Assembly (NCBI GenBank): GCA_023078685.1
Contig: JALGAS010000006.1
Span: 372,001-436,000, forward strand
DNA length: 64,000 bases
Source: Neopestalotiopsis rosae
Lineage: Eukaryota; Ascomycota; Sordariomycetes; Amphisphaeriales; Sporocadaceae
Direction: 5' to 3'
This document shows positions 20,816 to 32,500 of this stretch, in pieces; within the stretch, counting starts at the first letter, position 1, and each line of letters opens with the position of its first letter. The translations under genes and the position numbers were made by a program. The notes under the pieces are model-generated. The model was given only the letters and a program-made list of their open reading frames with translations. It made no database searches and had not been told where the DNA came from.

Positions 20816-20973
20816 TTGGTACGTTGCTACACCATGTCTGGTTAGCCACTATCAGAAAGCGAGGTAATTGGCCTAAGAAACAATCAAGGGACTCTACCGA
20901 ATGAAACTGGATGATATCGTAAGTGTTGTCCTGATCATATAGCGCTTTTGCGCCATGTAGGCGAAGCTGATTT

Positions 20974-21783
20974 ATGGTCTCAAAGGATGTCATGTTTAAC
21001 AAGATGACGGTTGATGACTTCAATGCTGTGGTCCAGCCCAAGGTGCAAGGCACTCTAAACTTGGACGCCTGCTTCGACGACGGTCTGGACTTTTTTGTTA
21101 TGCTCTCCTCTATTAGTGGCATCATAGGCAATGCCAGTCAGACCGCCTATGCGGCTGGGAACACTTTCATGGACTCATTTGCCGCATATCGCAAAAGCCT
21201 AGGCCGACCTGCTGTAACAATCGATCTTGGAGTGGTTTTGGGTGTAGGTCATCTGGCTGAGCATCAGGAACTGGCATCAGCTATGAGACGTCAAGGGTTT
21301 TCGGGGACTACCGAGCGAGAGCTGATGGCTCTCCTTCACGCGGCCATTAGTAATCCACACCGTGGCCAGATCGTGACTGGCTTGGGGGTAAGGAGAGCCG
21401 CGTCCTCCTTGAGCAATTTCGCTTCTCCATTGTTCGCCAACTTCCGTCGCATGGCAGAGCGCGTACCCGGATCTGGAGAGGTCGAGCAGGCCGTAGCATC
21501 GAGCTTTCGCGTTATTTTGGTCTCAGTCAAGAGTGCCGATGAAAGGGCGGAAGCCATCTGCACTGCACTCGTCGGCCAGATCTCTGCGCTTGGCATGATC
21601 CCCAGGGAGAACATCAGCGCAGATCGACCGATGAGTGAGTATGGTATTGACTCCTTGATCGCCGTCGAGATGCGAAACTGGATTCTCCGGGAAATAGGCC
21701 AAACAGTGGCCATTCTGGAGTTAATGGCGAACCAGCCGATTAAAAAGCTCGCGACAAAAATGGCCAAACAGGTACAAAGTTGA
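20974..21783 (+). pseudogene. C-terminal remnant (KR end and ACP) of a highly reducing polyketide synthase
   Basis: The 269-residue frame is the tail of a fungal type I PKS. Residues 1-115 are the second half of a ketoreductase: KDVMFNKMTVDDF, PKVQGTLNL, the MLSSISG serine and the QTAYAAGNTFMD tyrosine/asparagine region. Residues about 190-268 are an acyl carrier protein with phosphopantetheine site GIDSLIAVEMRNW. A PKS of this kind normally exceeds 2,000 residues; ketosynthase, acyltransferase, dehydratase and enoylreductase domains are absent, and an in-frame TGA stands directly before the ATG. There is no sign that the remnant is a stand-alone protein. It abuts the P450 remnant head to head, so both were probably joined by rearrangement. 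Confidence 0.85.
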
Positions 21784-22449
21784 TCGTCGAAACGTTATTT
21801 CTCATATCAATAGCGATGGACGCAGTAGATAAAAAAGTATTCTGGGTAATAGATTTGGAAGCGCTGGATCAGTATTTAGTTGGACGGCCACCGGGGATAC
21901 TCTGTCTCCTATCTTTATTTTGGTGATGTTGATCGCCGCTGTAGCAATATGCAGGCAGTCGCTATGGATGGCAAGTCTGGCCACCACCTTCGATGCGCAA
22001 GCGAGATTCAGGGAGGCAGAGGGGATATTTGCCGAGTTTCTGTGATTATATGAGCAGGCCGCGTCTAATATACGTGACAGGAGGAAGGCCACGAATAGGA
22101 TGTACCTTTCGTCTGAGCTGCTGGATCTTCCCCGGATAGTTGATTGCATGGCAACACTACCATGGAGTTGCTATGGGGCTTGGAAGGCTAATTTGCCCAC
22201 TAGACGTGCTACAAGCCTTCTGTAAGAAATCTGCCTTCTGGATTTGCCTAATACCCAGAATTACTCCCTGGAAGCTATTTATGTTAAAACAACCAGCTCT
22301 TCGTTCATGATCGTGATTTCTGTCAATCCTTAAGTCCATGATGAGCTAGTGATTGACTGGTAAGCCTGTGTATATAAGTTGTATATCCAACTATAATTAT
22401 TATCAGAAAAAAACAATTCCGGATTTTCTTCTGTTATCTCATCAAGATC

Positions 22450-22500
22450 AGTGGGTGGCTTTAGTGGACGTTACAGTGGCTTGAGTGGTTGTTTTAGTGG
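22450..22500 (+). repeat. Five AGTGG motifs in 51 bp
   Basis: AGTGG occurs at 22450, 22463, 22475, 22484 and 22496, spaced 9-13 bases apart and mostly preceded by TTA, CA or GA. Arrays of this kind are typical of subterminal regions of DNA transposons, but no transposase or target-site duplication was found. Confidence 0.5.
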
Positions 22501-22516
22501 GCTTACATGGGGTCAA

Positions 22517-22598
22517 AGAAGGCAAATGCATTTTAGAAGGAGATTCCCTACAAAAGGCTTCAGCTCTTAAGAAGCACTAATATATGCAGTAGCCTTCT
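22517..22598. repeat. Imperfect inverted repeat, possible hairpin or MITE remnant
   Basis: The left arm 22517-22535 (AGAAGGC, three bases, TGCAT) is repeated in inverted orientation at 22578-22598, with mismatches mainly in the three-base spacer. The loop between is about 42 bp and itself contains a short GCTTC/GAAGC inversion. Together with the AGTGG array beside it this suggests a decayed miniature element. Confidence 0.45.
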
Positions 22599-23195
22599 AA
22601 GCCAGCACGGGTCCCCACGGTGGTAACGGGTCACAGCGTGCGCTACACAATCCTTACTCCGGTATCACTGCTAGACGATGAATTTCGAAACATAGATATA
22701 TGTAGTTGTTATTAAACGCTTAGATTCGAAATGTGACGAAGTCTTTATAATATGCAAACTATCTGCTTCTCAACGAGAATCCAATACCGTACGTAGATAC
22801 ATGGTCAATGATTCCCCTCACTCACAAACCCCGGCTTTTGTCCCACTCCCTAGTCTGTCCATCCGCGCTGCCAAGTGTTAGTCAATTGGAGCGTTGGATA
22901 GTTTTACGGAATACTATATCCGCGTAGCCTATAATTCCACTATAGAAGTAGACAGGACGAGTTTACGAGGGTATAAAGCTGCCGCTGCCCTCACGACTGT
23001 CACTTTTCGAGGCTTGTATCACCAATATCAGTCGACCTTGTGTGACACTGTCGAATTCGAAGCGACAACGAGAATTGGTGCAAAGCCACGTCAATATTTG
23101 TGTTTGCTTCAGACTGGACGACCACGAAACGTTTTGTATAATCAAATCATTGCTGTTCGGGATAACAAATTCCAATAGCTCAACTACCGTCAAGC

Positions 23196-24291
23196 ATGCC
23201 ACTGTCGGTAGCAGGAAAATACGCCCTGATCACTGGAGGCGGCTCAGGTATGAAGTTACTTGCAATATAAAAATCATATTTCTAACCTCGTGTAGGCATC
23301 AATCTTGCATTTGCCAGACTGCTACTCTCCCGGGGCTGTTCAGTCATCATAGGTGATCGGGCTCTACGCCCAGAAGCCGAAAAGCTCATAGCCGAATATC
23401 CGCACTCCTCATCATCAACTACCAAAAGACCAACCGCCGTATTCCACCCAACAGACGTGCGCTCCTGGCCACAACTCTCATCACTATTTTCCCGAGGCCT
23501 AGAGACTTTTCCCCAGCTCGACATCATCTGCCCCGGCGCCGGCCTCTTTGAGCCCTTGTCCTCCAACTTTTGGTACCCGCCGCGGACGGCGACGAACCCG
23601 GACACGCCCTCGCGAGACCCGGTCGACGTGTCTCCCGCCCTGGTCAACACGTACGCCACCCTCGACGTCAACCTCACCCACCCCATCCGCCTGAGCCAGC
23701 TGGGCATCAGCTACTGGTCCAAGCTGCGCATGCCGGGGTGTCTGGTCCACGTCTCCTCCCAGGCGGGTCAGGGCGCCAGTATCGGCACGCCTATTTATTA
23801 TGCTACCAAGCACGGTTTGAATGGGTTTGTGAGGGCGCTTGGTAGTCTACGGGACGAGGTTGGCATCCGTGTCAGTGCTGTTGCGCCTGGTGCGGTTCAG
23901 GTACGTGGATCTCACTCTTCACTGTTTGCGAATCGATTGCAAACCAAGTCTTCTTTCTTTTCCTTTCTACGTAGATTATCGTGTGCTGTCTACTAACTCC
24001 ACATCCCAGACACCAATGTGGTCAGAAGACCCGCAAAAGGCCGCGATGCTGGAGGGGCCGGAGAAGAGCGTCCTGATAGACCCAGAGGAGATCGCGCAGG
24101 GGATGCTAGAATTATGCGAGAACCCAGAGTACGGCAATGGAACCATTCTCGAGGTCAACAGAAATCACCAGCGAGTCGTCCCCATGTTCAACGCCGACCC
24201 GCCGAGCGGCGACGGGAGCGCGGTGCCGGGCTTCTTCAAGGCTGAGGAGGACCTTGTGAATCGCATCAGGGAAGGGGGAGTGAGCACCTAG
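23196..24291 (+). CDS. Short-chain dehydrogenase/reductase, 15-hydroxyprostaglandin dehydrogenase-like
   Basis: Complete SDR of 312 residues from three exons, 23196-23247, 23296-23900 and 24010-24291, all joined in frame. The first intron splits the glycine-rich dinucleotide motif (TGGGSGI). The catalytic serine lies in VHVSSQAG and the catalytic pair in YYATKHG (YxxxK); APGAVQTPMW follows as in classical SDRs. The order fits NAD-dependent alcohol dehydrogenases of the 15-PGDH-like group. A Pro/Thr-rich insertion after the ICPGAG segment (about residues 105-125) is common in fungal members. It sits at the right edge of the metabolite region and could oxidise a hydroxyl of the terpene product, but genes of this type are also frequent as general metabolic enzymes, so membership is uncertain. 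Exon 2 is GC-rich compared with the decayed DNA to its left. Confidence 0.9.
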
Positions 24292-24757
24292 ATTCGAGCA
24301 ACACAAGTCAACAGGCATTATCGCTGTAATGAATGGCTTATTGCACCAATTATCCGTCGCAGCCAAGCTATCCTAAGCATTAATGTTCTATTCTGGACAT
24401 TTTAAATTAGCACTGAACTGAAAGAAAAACACATTCACATAGTGTGAGCAAACGTTTTCTCACCTTCAGAAGTGTAATCACAATCATCACCATCAGAAGA
24501 CGAATCAGGCTCTGTAGATGAATCGGGTTCAGACGATGACTCTGTGTCTAGCGAAGGCGACGAGGACGACGACTGATCTCGATGTCGCCTCCGATGATCC
24601 CGAGGTGGTTCAAAGTCATTATCGTGCAAATGGAAAGGTAAGTACGGACGCGATGGGATAATGTATAAAGGACTGCGCGACCTTGGCCTGAAGTTGCTGA
24701 TGAAAGTCGATCGCCTTGTACGTCTCGACCTCCTTACCAGCCACTTATCAGCGAAAT
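24292..24757. other. Short gap with a possible extra exon of the next gene
   Basis: On the minus strand, 24435-24750 stays open and encodes an Arg/Ser-rich stretch followed by an acidic Ser/Asp/Glu tail (pattern SSSSEPDSSTEPDSSSDGDD). No ATG starts it. It may be a last exon of the neighbouring gene if an intron lies near 24750-24800, but no pair of strong splice sites keeps phase. Confidence 0.35.
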
Positions 24758-25659
24758 TCAACAGTGAAGATGAATCCTCCCGGATTGGTGGGGAACAAGA
24801 ATGAGTAACCTTTCTGTCGCATCGCTGCCATACAGGCAGTCCTCATCCGTCCTAGGTATCTCAATGGCAGGCTCTTCATAATCTACTCCCCGGCCGCGCC
24901 CTGATGTCATCCAAGGTATCGACTCTCGTCGAACAGCTCGGTCTCTCCCAGGGCTCAAGGCCAGTAGGTTTCGAAGGGAATGATGACTGTTGGGTCGTTT
25001 ATACCGTCCGAAAAGAGCGCCGAGGAGGCTCGAACGCTTTTTGTGTTTCTTGGAGGTAATCGGAAGTTCCACCACATGCTCTTCAAAGTCTATACTAGGC
25101 TGTCTCTCAAAGTGAACGTGCCTTTCTTCCTGCTGTCTCTGAGCGACGGGTGGTGGAGGCACCAGCAGGATGGAAGCCGGTCCATGTAGGCTTGGGTCCG
25201 GCGACAGTGGCAGAACCTTTCCTCCGAGGCAGCCGTACTGTTTCGTGCGACGACTATCGGAGACCCTAGACCCAACGTGCTTCTCTTTTGACTTTGCAGG
25301 ATCTCTGTGGCGCTTGCGAGGCCGGATGCGAATCCCGTCAATGACTGGCGGTAGTTTACTTAGATCGGTATTGGGGCCATAGGCATACGTCCAATAAGCC
25401 GTATTTGACTAGTGAGGCACATGGCAGTCAGACGGCCTGCCGACTTACCGGAAGATCGAGGTTGGATGAACCTTAGGAGAGGAGTAGTACTGACCGTTCC
25501 CTTTGGTCTAGAGTATCCTATGATACCCTTGTCATGCTTGGACGAGCTGTGCCGCCTGCTTCTCATGGCACTGTCGCAACTGCTTCCCAGGAATAATGAT
25601 TTGAAGAGACCGGTCGTCGTATCATGCCTTGATGTGTGCTCAAGATGACGATGGGGCAT
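24758..25659 (-). CDS. Hypothetical basic protein, two exons
   Basis: I do not recognise this protein. The simplest model joins 25659-25495 and 25408-24758 across an 86-bp intron (donor GTCAGT, acceptor CACTAG) in phase, giving 271 residues. It is rich in Arg, Ser, His and Pro. Visible stretches include the PPVIDGIRIRPRKRHRDP segment, PPPPVAQRQQEERHVHFERQPS, and KKHKKRSSLLGALFGRYKRP, which resembles a nuclear-localisation or membrane-binding basic patch followed by a short hydrophobic helix. A HVHFERQPS-type motif could be a protein-phosphatase-1 or kinase docking site, which is speculative. The 3' end is uncertain because an additional acidic-tail exon may exist at 24435-24750. Start chosen at the first ATG of the open frame. 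Confidence 0.6.
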
Positions 25660-26519
25660 TTCCGAAAGCGCAGCGAAGCGAAATTATTGTTTCAATAGGG
25701 AATTCCAAGGAAGACACCAAGCCCGGGATCAATGGATGCAGAGGGGGGGAAAATGTAGCATCTCAAAATAGAGTGATTGATTTATAAGAGTTAATGTCTG
25801 TAGGTAGTTTGTCTTCATCTCATGTTCTTTCGTCCTCTGTTTGTGATACGGCCAATCCCTCTAGATGGTCTCAAAGAATTAGTCCGCATGTGTAACAGCC
25901 CAAACAGATAAATGCAATCAATGCAGCAGATTGGACGGCCAGCAAACTTCAAAGGCGTAGGGTAGTTTGGTAGTTTGAGAGTCTCACTAATCCAGATTGC
26001 CTGATCCTGGAAAGCAATGAGGCTTGACCGGAAAATTTATCTGCAGTGAAATCGGGCGTTGCCGGTATTCGCGCAGGAGTCATCAAACTTGTTTGGCAAC
26101 AAGTAGCGCGAGCGTCAACAGCAAACAAATTCAGTCATCTAGTACTGTGAGAACTACCTAAGCAGGTTCCTGAAGTGAGCAAGACTTTGCTGGTGAAAGC
26201 TATCTTGCATCAATACTTGTCAAACACGAATGCAGCTCTCATCCAGTACAGCATTTTAGGGACAATCCAGCATTGTTTCCGGATTTCGTGTCTCATCACA
26301 TATTCAGCATGTTTCTCGACTCAATCAAAGGCATATTAGCTCAATATTATACAATGGCCTTGCCCAATACGTCATGACCGTACCAATCCTATTAGAAATG
26401 TACCTATTGATTCCGGCAAAAACACATATGATCCCCTAAACGCCATGGCAATCCGACAAAACCTTCAATTCGCCTGGATCATGCTTCGTACCTTTGACTC
26501 CCCCCACTTGTGGACTCCA
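25660..26519. other. Intergenic, same-strand spacing
   Basis: Contains the promoter of the hypothetical protein and the 3' flank of the myosin gene. Mixed composition with no repeat and no further coding frame. Confidence 0.45.
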
Positions 26520-29500
26520 TTACAAGAACCCTTTGATCAAGCTTGGGTTCCGATTGAGGCTGCTTTCGCCGTTCGGCCCATCGATTGATCCACCACTGAG
26601 ACTGTGCGCATCATCAAGGACGCCCTCAATACTTCCTCTGTAGCCGCTCAGTCGTCGCACACCAGAACCGTCGAGGGCCGGGCTACCAAATCTGAAGTTG
26701 CCCTTGTCCGCCCGTGTCAGCCTCATGCCTTCCAGCTCGCGTTCAAGCTTGAGCGTCTTTTCCCTTTCCTCCCTGAGCTCACGCTCAGCGCGTCTGGTAG
26801 ACAGCTGGCTGTCGCTTTCGGATGCCTGGAGCTCTTCAATCGCCTTGAGCAGCTTCTCAACCTTGTCGCGTTGACGGGTTGCATCCTCTACAGCCTGGGA
26901 AGCCTGTCGGTCCTTACGTTCAATCTGGGCCTGCATATCTTTGACAATCCGATCAACGTTGCGGACCTCACGAGTCGACTTGGAGCGTTCTGTTTCCTGG
27001 GTTTCAAGCTGTGATTCAAGCTGTGTGACATCCTTATTAGTATTGGGGTTCCGTTTGGTGAGTCTGCGTATCAGGGATGAAATGCCGGGTGCTCTAGACT
27101 GTGGGAGTGGCAGTGAGAGACGATGGTTTTCCTTGGTCCCGGCATCTGTCTCATCAATAGAAGAAGTATGTGAACTGACCTCCTGGATACGCTTGTGCAA
27201 GAACTTGACATCGTGGCTGGTGTTGGAATAGCCCTTGGTCTCCAAATCTACTAGGCGGACTTGCAACTCGTTGAGGCTCTTCTCCAGCGCAGCCTTCTGC
27301 TTGGACAACTCGGCGCCAATCTCTCGTTCGACAATCATTTCTTTCTGCAGCTCATTGGTAAGTGACTCTGAACGCCTCATCTTCTCCACGGCGGCGGCAG
27401 CAATGTCCTGCTGCTGTGCCAAGTTGGACTTCAGCTCAAGGATTTCCTTGTCGGTACTGGCTGCGTTGCGCAGTGTTGGACTCTCGCTGTTGGCCAGATC
27501 CTCAAGACCAGCCTTTGCCTCCTTGAGTCTTGCCTCAACGCTTCGCTTCTCGCGATCCAATGCATCACGTTCAGCAGTGACATCGTCAACGGCGGTTCGG
27601 AGACTGCGGACTTGTGACAGAAGTGACACGACTTTACCCTGTGCTTCGTTGTGGGCATTGACAGCCTCGTCCCGAGAAGCAACCACGTCTGAAAGAGTAC
27701 TTTCCAGACGTGCCTTCTCCTTGGACCATGTCGAGCTGTTGAGAACCTCGTCATCCCATTTGCCGCGCAAGTCGTCAAGCTCCTCTCGAAGACGGGTGAT
27801 CTCCGATTGCTTATAGAGCTTCTCCTCACGAGCAATGTCCAGCTCTTTGGTAAGGGTGGCAAACTCGGCCTGATACTTCTTTCGTGTTTGCTCCATGCTT
27901 GACTCCTTGTCCTCAATGTCAATAGCTCTTTGATTTCTGTAGTCCTCAAGCTCATGTTGGAGACGCTTCTTAGCTTGCGTGACCGCCGCCAAGTCCGTAG
28001 ACAGATCCTCGAGCTTCTCCTCAAGTCGCTGGTTTTGTCGTTGAAGGTCCTCCACGACACCATCCGCATTCTTGCGGTCGGTCATGAACTCAGCGCATTG
28101 CTCCTCGGCTTCCCTGGCCTGGGACTTGGCGAACTGTTCAGCGCGGGTAGCCTTCAACACAGCAATCTCTGCTTGCTCGAGCTTGCTGAAGTACTCATCA
28201 GATCGACTCTTGTACAGATTGAGGTTGGATGTCACATCTGCGAGCTTGGAACTTTCAGCATCGAGGCGGATCTGCAGGTCAGCGAACTCTTGCAGCAGCT
28301 GGTTGCGGCTAGCAGCTTCCTGCTCTCGTGCAAGAGTCATCTCCTGAAGGTCAGATCGTGAATCACGAAGCTCGACCTCGAGGGTTGCCCGGTCGCGCCT
28401 GATCTTCTCGAAGTGCTCCTTGACGTCTGTCAATTCAGCAACAGCATCGTTGTGGTCGTGGAGTAGAGACCTCCGCGATTCCTCCTGGCTGTTGAGAAGT
28501 TCCAAAATCTCTTCATGGGACTTTGCCTGGATATCCCGAACGGAGAGCTCGCCGCTTCTCATAGACTTTTCAAGGTGGGACATCTTCTTGGCAGAGTCGT
28601 CAAGCATGTCATGAAGACGACCGTTGGCCTTTTCAAGCTTTTGCATGCGACGGAAAGATTGGTTGTCATCGAATGGAGTCAAATCTTGATCAGGAGTTGA
28701 CCTTTCAAGTTGGCTCTGGAGGTGACGGTTCTGCATCTGAGCAAGCTGCAGCTGGTTCTGAAGTTCTTCAACCTCTGCCTTGAGATCTTGGCGGTTATTG
28801 AAGCTGAGCAAATCTGCGGTCTTATCGGACCGAACAGAGTCGGGGATTTGATCGTTTTCGTTGCCATAGCGGCGCGTTGGTGTTGTGTTGACAGAACTCA
28901 GGCGCTTGTTGGTCTTGCCTCGTCTCTGTGTTGGAGAACCAGTGAAAGGAGCCTCGTTAGGGTTGATTTCCTCCAGTCTCGGACGCGCAGGTGACTCTCC
29001 TCTGGATGCACGGAGCTCGGCCAAGTGTGCCTCGGCATTGGCGCGCCCAGCTGTCTGGATCCGAAGATTCTGCTGAAGCTCCTCGATTTTTCTGATCATC
29101 TCAAAGTTCTTGCTCATCATCTTCTCATGATTATCGGTGGGTTGAATAGGAGCAGGCACCTCTGGATCGACTGCCTTGAGCACTCTGAGAAGCTGTGCGC
29201 GTAGCTCATCCAACTCCTTGCCACGCGAATCTAGAGTCGCTTGTAGAGTACGAGCTGTTGTCTGGGCCTGAGTGCGCAATTGTCGCTCTGATTCCAGGTT
29301 CCGAGTGGCCTCTGCGAGTTGGGCAGTGGATTGAGACGACAACTTCTCAGCATTTCTACTAGACTGCACCTCACGAGCAACTTCGTGATTCAGATCTTCC
29401 ATGCTGAGCTGCATTTTTTCGAGTTTCTTCTCCAATGAAGCAGTGTTGAGCTGTGATTCGCCAAGTTGCTTGTTGAGCTTGGTGTTGAGCTCCTCGAGGC

Positions 29501-32500
29501 GAGCCTTCTCACGCTGCAGACTCAAAACTTGCCCCCTTGATGCTTCACTGGCTCTAGAGCTTGACCGTGCAATCTCGAGTCCCTTTTGCTGGATCTTGTT
29601 CAACAAAGCACGATTATCATTCTCGGAGGCAGCCAGTCGACCTTTGACGGTCACAAGCTCCCGTTCAAGACGCTCCTTGGCTTGATCATTCTTCAGACCG
29701 TACTCTCCAGACTCGATCATGAACTTGTTGAGATCTTCAATCTGGTGGTTCAGCTTCTCGCATTCAGACTCGAACCACCTTAGCCGTTCTTGAGTGGCTT
29801 CAAGATCTCGCTGAAGGCTGGCTTCCCTCTCCCGCGCAGCTTTACTGGCGATTCGCTCTCCGGCCTCTTCAGCAGCCATGCGAGCTTCCTCAGCTTGGGT
29901 TTTGGCAACACGCAGCTTTCGAATTTCTTCGCGTGCTTCATCACGCTCCTTCTCAGCCGTGTCGCGGGCTTCCTTAGTCCGGCGCAGAGTATCCTGCTGC
30001 AGATAGAGTTCCTTCTCGATTGTGATCTTTAGCTCCTTAAGCTCATCATGCTCGGTTTGCAGCTCCTGATATTTGTGTTCTGCCAAAAGGGCTACATCGT
30101 CGCGAGATTGGCGTTCTCTGCTCAGATCTGTCTGAACCTTGAAAAGCTGATCCTTGAGATCAGTGATCTGTGCTTCGAGGACTTGGCGATTTTGACTGGC
30201 TTGAGCATCCTCTGTAAGACGTGCCTCGAGCAGCTGTTTTGCATCTGCGGCTTCTCGCTGGAGCTGAGCCTCTTGTGATTTCATGGCCACCATTTCTGCC
30301 TGTACCTCACGGAGCCGATCTGCGATCTTGGTCTTCTCGGCGCTGAGGGAGTTTCTTTGTTCTTCAAAGTTGCGCTGGTCGATTTGTAGCTTCTTGTTGT
30401 CTCCGCGAAGAATAGCCAGTTCGCTCTCCTTCTTGCGCACCAGGTCTTCATAGTCTGTCGATGTCTTGGATAGTTGTGATAGTTGTTGTTGCACGTCACG
30501 ATTCTCCCGGCTAAGAACTTGCTCCCGAGTCTTGAGAGCTTGCAACTCTTTCGATGCAGCGGCCAATTTGATGTCGGCATCTTGGTCGACTTGGAGAAGC
30601 TTGCCCTCAAGGTCTCGCACCTTTCGATCCTTGAGCGAAAGTTGACTTTGGAGCATCTTGACTTCCTCTGCCAGTGCATCCTCCTGGGCACTCCGGTCGG
30701 CCTGCTTGCGAGAAATTTCCTCGATTTCTTTTTCGAGATCAGACGCTCGAGCGTCTAATTCTCTCTTCTCATCTTCAAGACGAGCAATGAAACCCGCAGC
30801 CTGCTCTAGCTGTGCTCGATACTTCTCGACTTCGTTTTCAGCGCGCTTCTTCGCATCGAGGAGATCGTCTAGCTGGTCCTCAAGTCTTTCCTGGTCGTCA
30901 ATAGCGCCGGCAAGCTTGTCTTCCAGCTCCGCCTCTCGTTGCTGTAAACGTTTGAAGATCTCTTCCTTGTCGAGGGCGAGCGCTCTCTCACTCTCGAGGG
31001 TCTGTTGTATGCGCATGAGTTCAGTCTGAGTATTGCGCCGTTCGTCCTCTAGTCGTTGACGGTTCTCTGCCTCGAGACGCATTTGTTCGTTAAGCTCTTT
31101 GATCTTTTCATCCCTGCGCTTGACTTCAGTTGCCGTTCGAGTGGCACCCAAAAGTGGCTTCATCTTAATAAGGAGCTGCCACCACGGATTGTCGCAGAGG
31201 TCAAGATACACATTGAAGTTGCGCTGAATGACACGGGTTGCTTCCGCGCGATACAGCCTCTTGAATGCAGACCGACGCTGAATGTACCCACGGGCCACCG
31301 ATTGGAATCGAGACATTATCTCGGCGATCAACGCGTCACGTTGCTCTTCCAGTTCGGCCAAGACTCCAGCTCGGAAGAAGACTTTCGTCAGTCCAACCCG
31401 GTAGAGGGATTTGTCCAAACCAAGCTTGTTGAGAATCAAGCTCGCTGCCGCCTGGCCCTCAAGATAGCCCTTGGGCATGTCGCGACAGAGAACCTCGTAT
31501 CGCTGGCGGAACTCAGAGAATGGAAGTCTGTTCGGGAAACCCGTTCGAGCAATACGAATACCTTCAAGTACACCATTGCATCTGAGCTGGTCAAGGACCA
31601 AGTGTGCATTGAATTGCTTCGGGCGTTTCTTGTGGTTTGGAAGGATACATCGTACGAAGTGCGGATGGGTGGAGTGTAGCTGACTCATCAAGCTGGAAAG
31701 TTGCTCCTTGTGTCTCTGCGCAACAGTTCGAAAAAGACCCTTCTTGACGCGGCTCCGGCCTGCGCCCGCATCGTCGTCCGTGTCTGCGCAGTCTGAGAAC
31801 AGGTTGGCAACATGTTTGTCCGTGGAGGAAGCAAGGAGGCGAGTAATGTTGTCGTTTAGAGGGTCTTTGTTCTTCTCCAGCCAACCTTCAGTGGAGTATT
31901 CGACTTCAGCAGCGTAGTGAGTCAAGATAAAACCGTGCTTGGGGCCTGGCCGCGATGGACGATATTTATTGGACTTCTTGTCCCACAAGGAGTTGAGCTT
32001 CTCGGTGAATGATTTATCAGTTGCTTTCGGCATAACACTGTCCTCGTCGAGACAGGAAAAGATACCAATGGGATTTGGCAATTCGATCAGATCGATCGTT
32101 GGTTGCAAATCTCGGCCAAAGTCAATGAACTGCCATTCGATCTGCTCACGAGCATATTCCTCTTGTTCCAAAACGAACATATGGTGGTTAAAGAACTGCT
32201 GGAGCTTCTCGTTTGTATAGTTGATGCAAAGCTGTTCAAAGCTGTTTTCCTCAAAAATCTCGAAACCAGCGATATCGAGGACACCAATGAAGTGAGAGTC
32301 ATCCAAGCCCATTCCGTTGCGATCAAGCTGCCGATTGATCATGGACACCAAGTTACCGAAGCCGCGCTCGTAAATACCCTTGGCGAGGGCATCAATACCA
32401 AGGCGTACCTGATCCGGTGTCTGCTCTTTTGTGACCCATTCTCTGCCAGCCTTGACCTTTGGGTGCAGAAGACCTTGCAAGAAAGGCTCGAGGGGAATGC

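Larger units (their letters stand above)
21784..23195. other. Long intergenic stretch with repeat structure
   Basis: About 1.4 kb without a supported gene. A leftward open frame at 21802-22149 (115 codons) has no recognisable family. Between 22450 and 22600 lie an AGTGG array and an imperfect inverted repeat, listed separately. Much of 22340-22440 and 22680-22800 is AT-rich. It looks like degraded DNA, perhaps an old transposon remnant. Confidence 0.45.

Noticed and set aside
21802..22149. 115-codon leftward frame in the decayed region
   Set aside because: Hydrophobic and Ser-rich without recognisable motifs; likely chance or too degraded to call.
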